DNA of 14,502 bases, taken from assembly GCA_944391365.1 (NCBI GenBank), contig CALXTH010000112.1:1-14502 (forward strand), written 5' to 3'. A model generated the notes under the pieces. That model made no database searches. It had not been told where the DNA came from and worked only from the letters and a program-made list of their open reading frames with translations. This stretch comes from an uncultured Alphaproteobacteria bacterium. Its GTDB lineage: Bacteria > Pseudomonadota > Alphaproteobacteria > RF32 > CAG-239. Shown here in pieces: positions 14,202-14,502 of the stretch (positions within the stretch are counted from its first letter, which is position 1; the number at the start of each line of letters is the position of its first letter). Made by a program: the position numbers and the translations under genes.

Positions 14202-14502
14202 ATGAAGTTTATATCATGTATTTTAGCCCTGAATTTATGTTTATTCTCAAGTTATGCGATGGCAAAGGAGGGAACAATGACAAGAACCGAACGTGCAAAT
14301 GAGGTTTATCAGGAACTTTTTAAGGAAAAACGGACGAGCAGCCCGACAGATCCGGAGTTTATGGAAATTTTGCAAAGGAATATTTTTGGCGATGTCTTTT
14401 ATATCGGAGATTTATCTCACACGGACAGAGCATTGATAACTGTTGTTGCGCTGACGCCTTTGCAGCCGTCGCCGCAGTTCAAGGCGCCCCTCGCCGCGGC
14501 GC
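14202..14502 (+). CDS. Exported carboxymuconolactone decarboxylase family protein, 3'-truncated by window edge
   Basis: About 100 residues are visible. The signal peptide MKFISCILALNLCLFSSYAMA has a signal peptidase I site after A-M-A. The mature part begins with MTRTERANEVYQELF, then SSPTDPEFMEILQRNIFGDVFY and LSHTDRALITVVALT, which match the N-terminal part of carboxymuconolactone-decarboxylase/AhpD-like proteins closely. Such proteins are decarboxylases or thiol-dependent peroxidases; the catalytic Cys region lies beyond the window. GGGAGG at 14190-14195, 6 nt before ATG, sets the start. Cytosolic location is usual for the family, so the signal peptide points to a periplasmic variant. The last 50 or so bases are strikingly GC-rich compared with the rest of the gene. 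Probably under control of the divergent LysR regulator. Confidence 0.85.
   Translation, partial: MKFISCILALNLCLFSSYAMAKEGTMTRTERANEVYQELFKEKRTSSPTDPEFMEILQRNIFGDVFYIGDLSHTDRALITVVALTPLQPSPQFKAPLAAA

Noticed and set aside
1..14502. CRISPR array, insertion sequence ends or rRNA
   Set aside because: No regularly spaced repeats, no transposase or terminal inverted repeats, and no rRNA-like sequence were seen on either strand.

Overview
The window looks chromosomal and most likely alphaproteobacterial. The yqeY-dnaG-rpoD order, the RpoD with a long acidic non-conserved region, and a tRNA gene that encodes its own CCA all fit this. AT-rich spacers, plain sigma-70 promoters and the gene mix suggest a host-associated or uncultured lineage; that placement is inference.

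Layout. (1) 1-1878: the 3' part of an envelope gene (DUF4105/Lnb-N family with a C-terminal beta-barrel-like region), followed 15 nt later by a YihX-like HAD phosphatase. (2) 1888-6519: a good promoter, then yqeY, dnaG (primase) and rpoD (housekeeping sigma), i.e. a macromolecular-synthesis cluster. (3) 6520-6905: no intact gene. It holds a 27-bp tandem repeat with a hairpin, a terminator-type hairpin, and the 3' end of a dead minus-strand gene of DUF1566/Lcl type. (4) 6906-8015: two unknown small genes, each with its own promoter and intrinsic terminator. (5) 8039-8200: a single tRNA with a CAU anticodon that reads as minor tRNA-Ile2 (lysidine type) rather than tRNA-Met, with promoter and terminator. 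(6) 8252-11162: an AT-rich accessory stretch with a P-loop NTPase, an ASCH-domain protein, an RtcB RNA ligase and a small acidic Cys-motif protein. (7) 11346-13112: a five-TM alkaline-phosphatase-superfamily enzyme (LtaS/EptA type). (8) 13216-14502: a LysR regulator divergent from an exported carboxymuconolactone-decarboxylase-family protein that runs off the window. A perfect LysR-type palindrome sits at about -64 from the predicted start site of the latter.

Working together: dnaG and rpoD form a replication/transcription core. The ASCH (RNA-binding or RNase-type fold) next to RtcB (RNA 3'-phosphate/5'-OH ligase) could form an RNA cleavage-and-repair neighbourhood, but the genes have separate predicted promoters and this link is a hypothesis. 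The LysR protein very probably controls the divergent gene. I saw no CRISPR array, insertion sequence, rRNA or replication origin.
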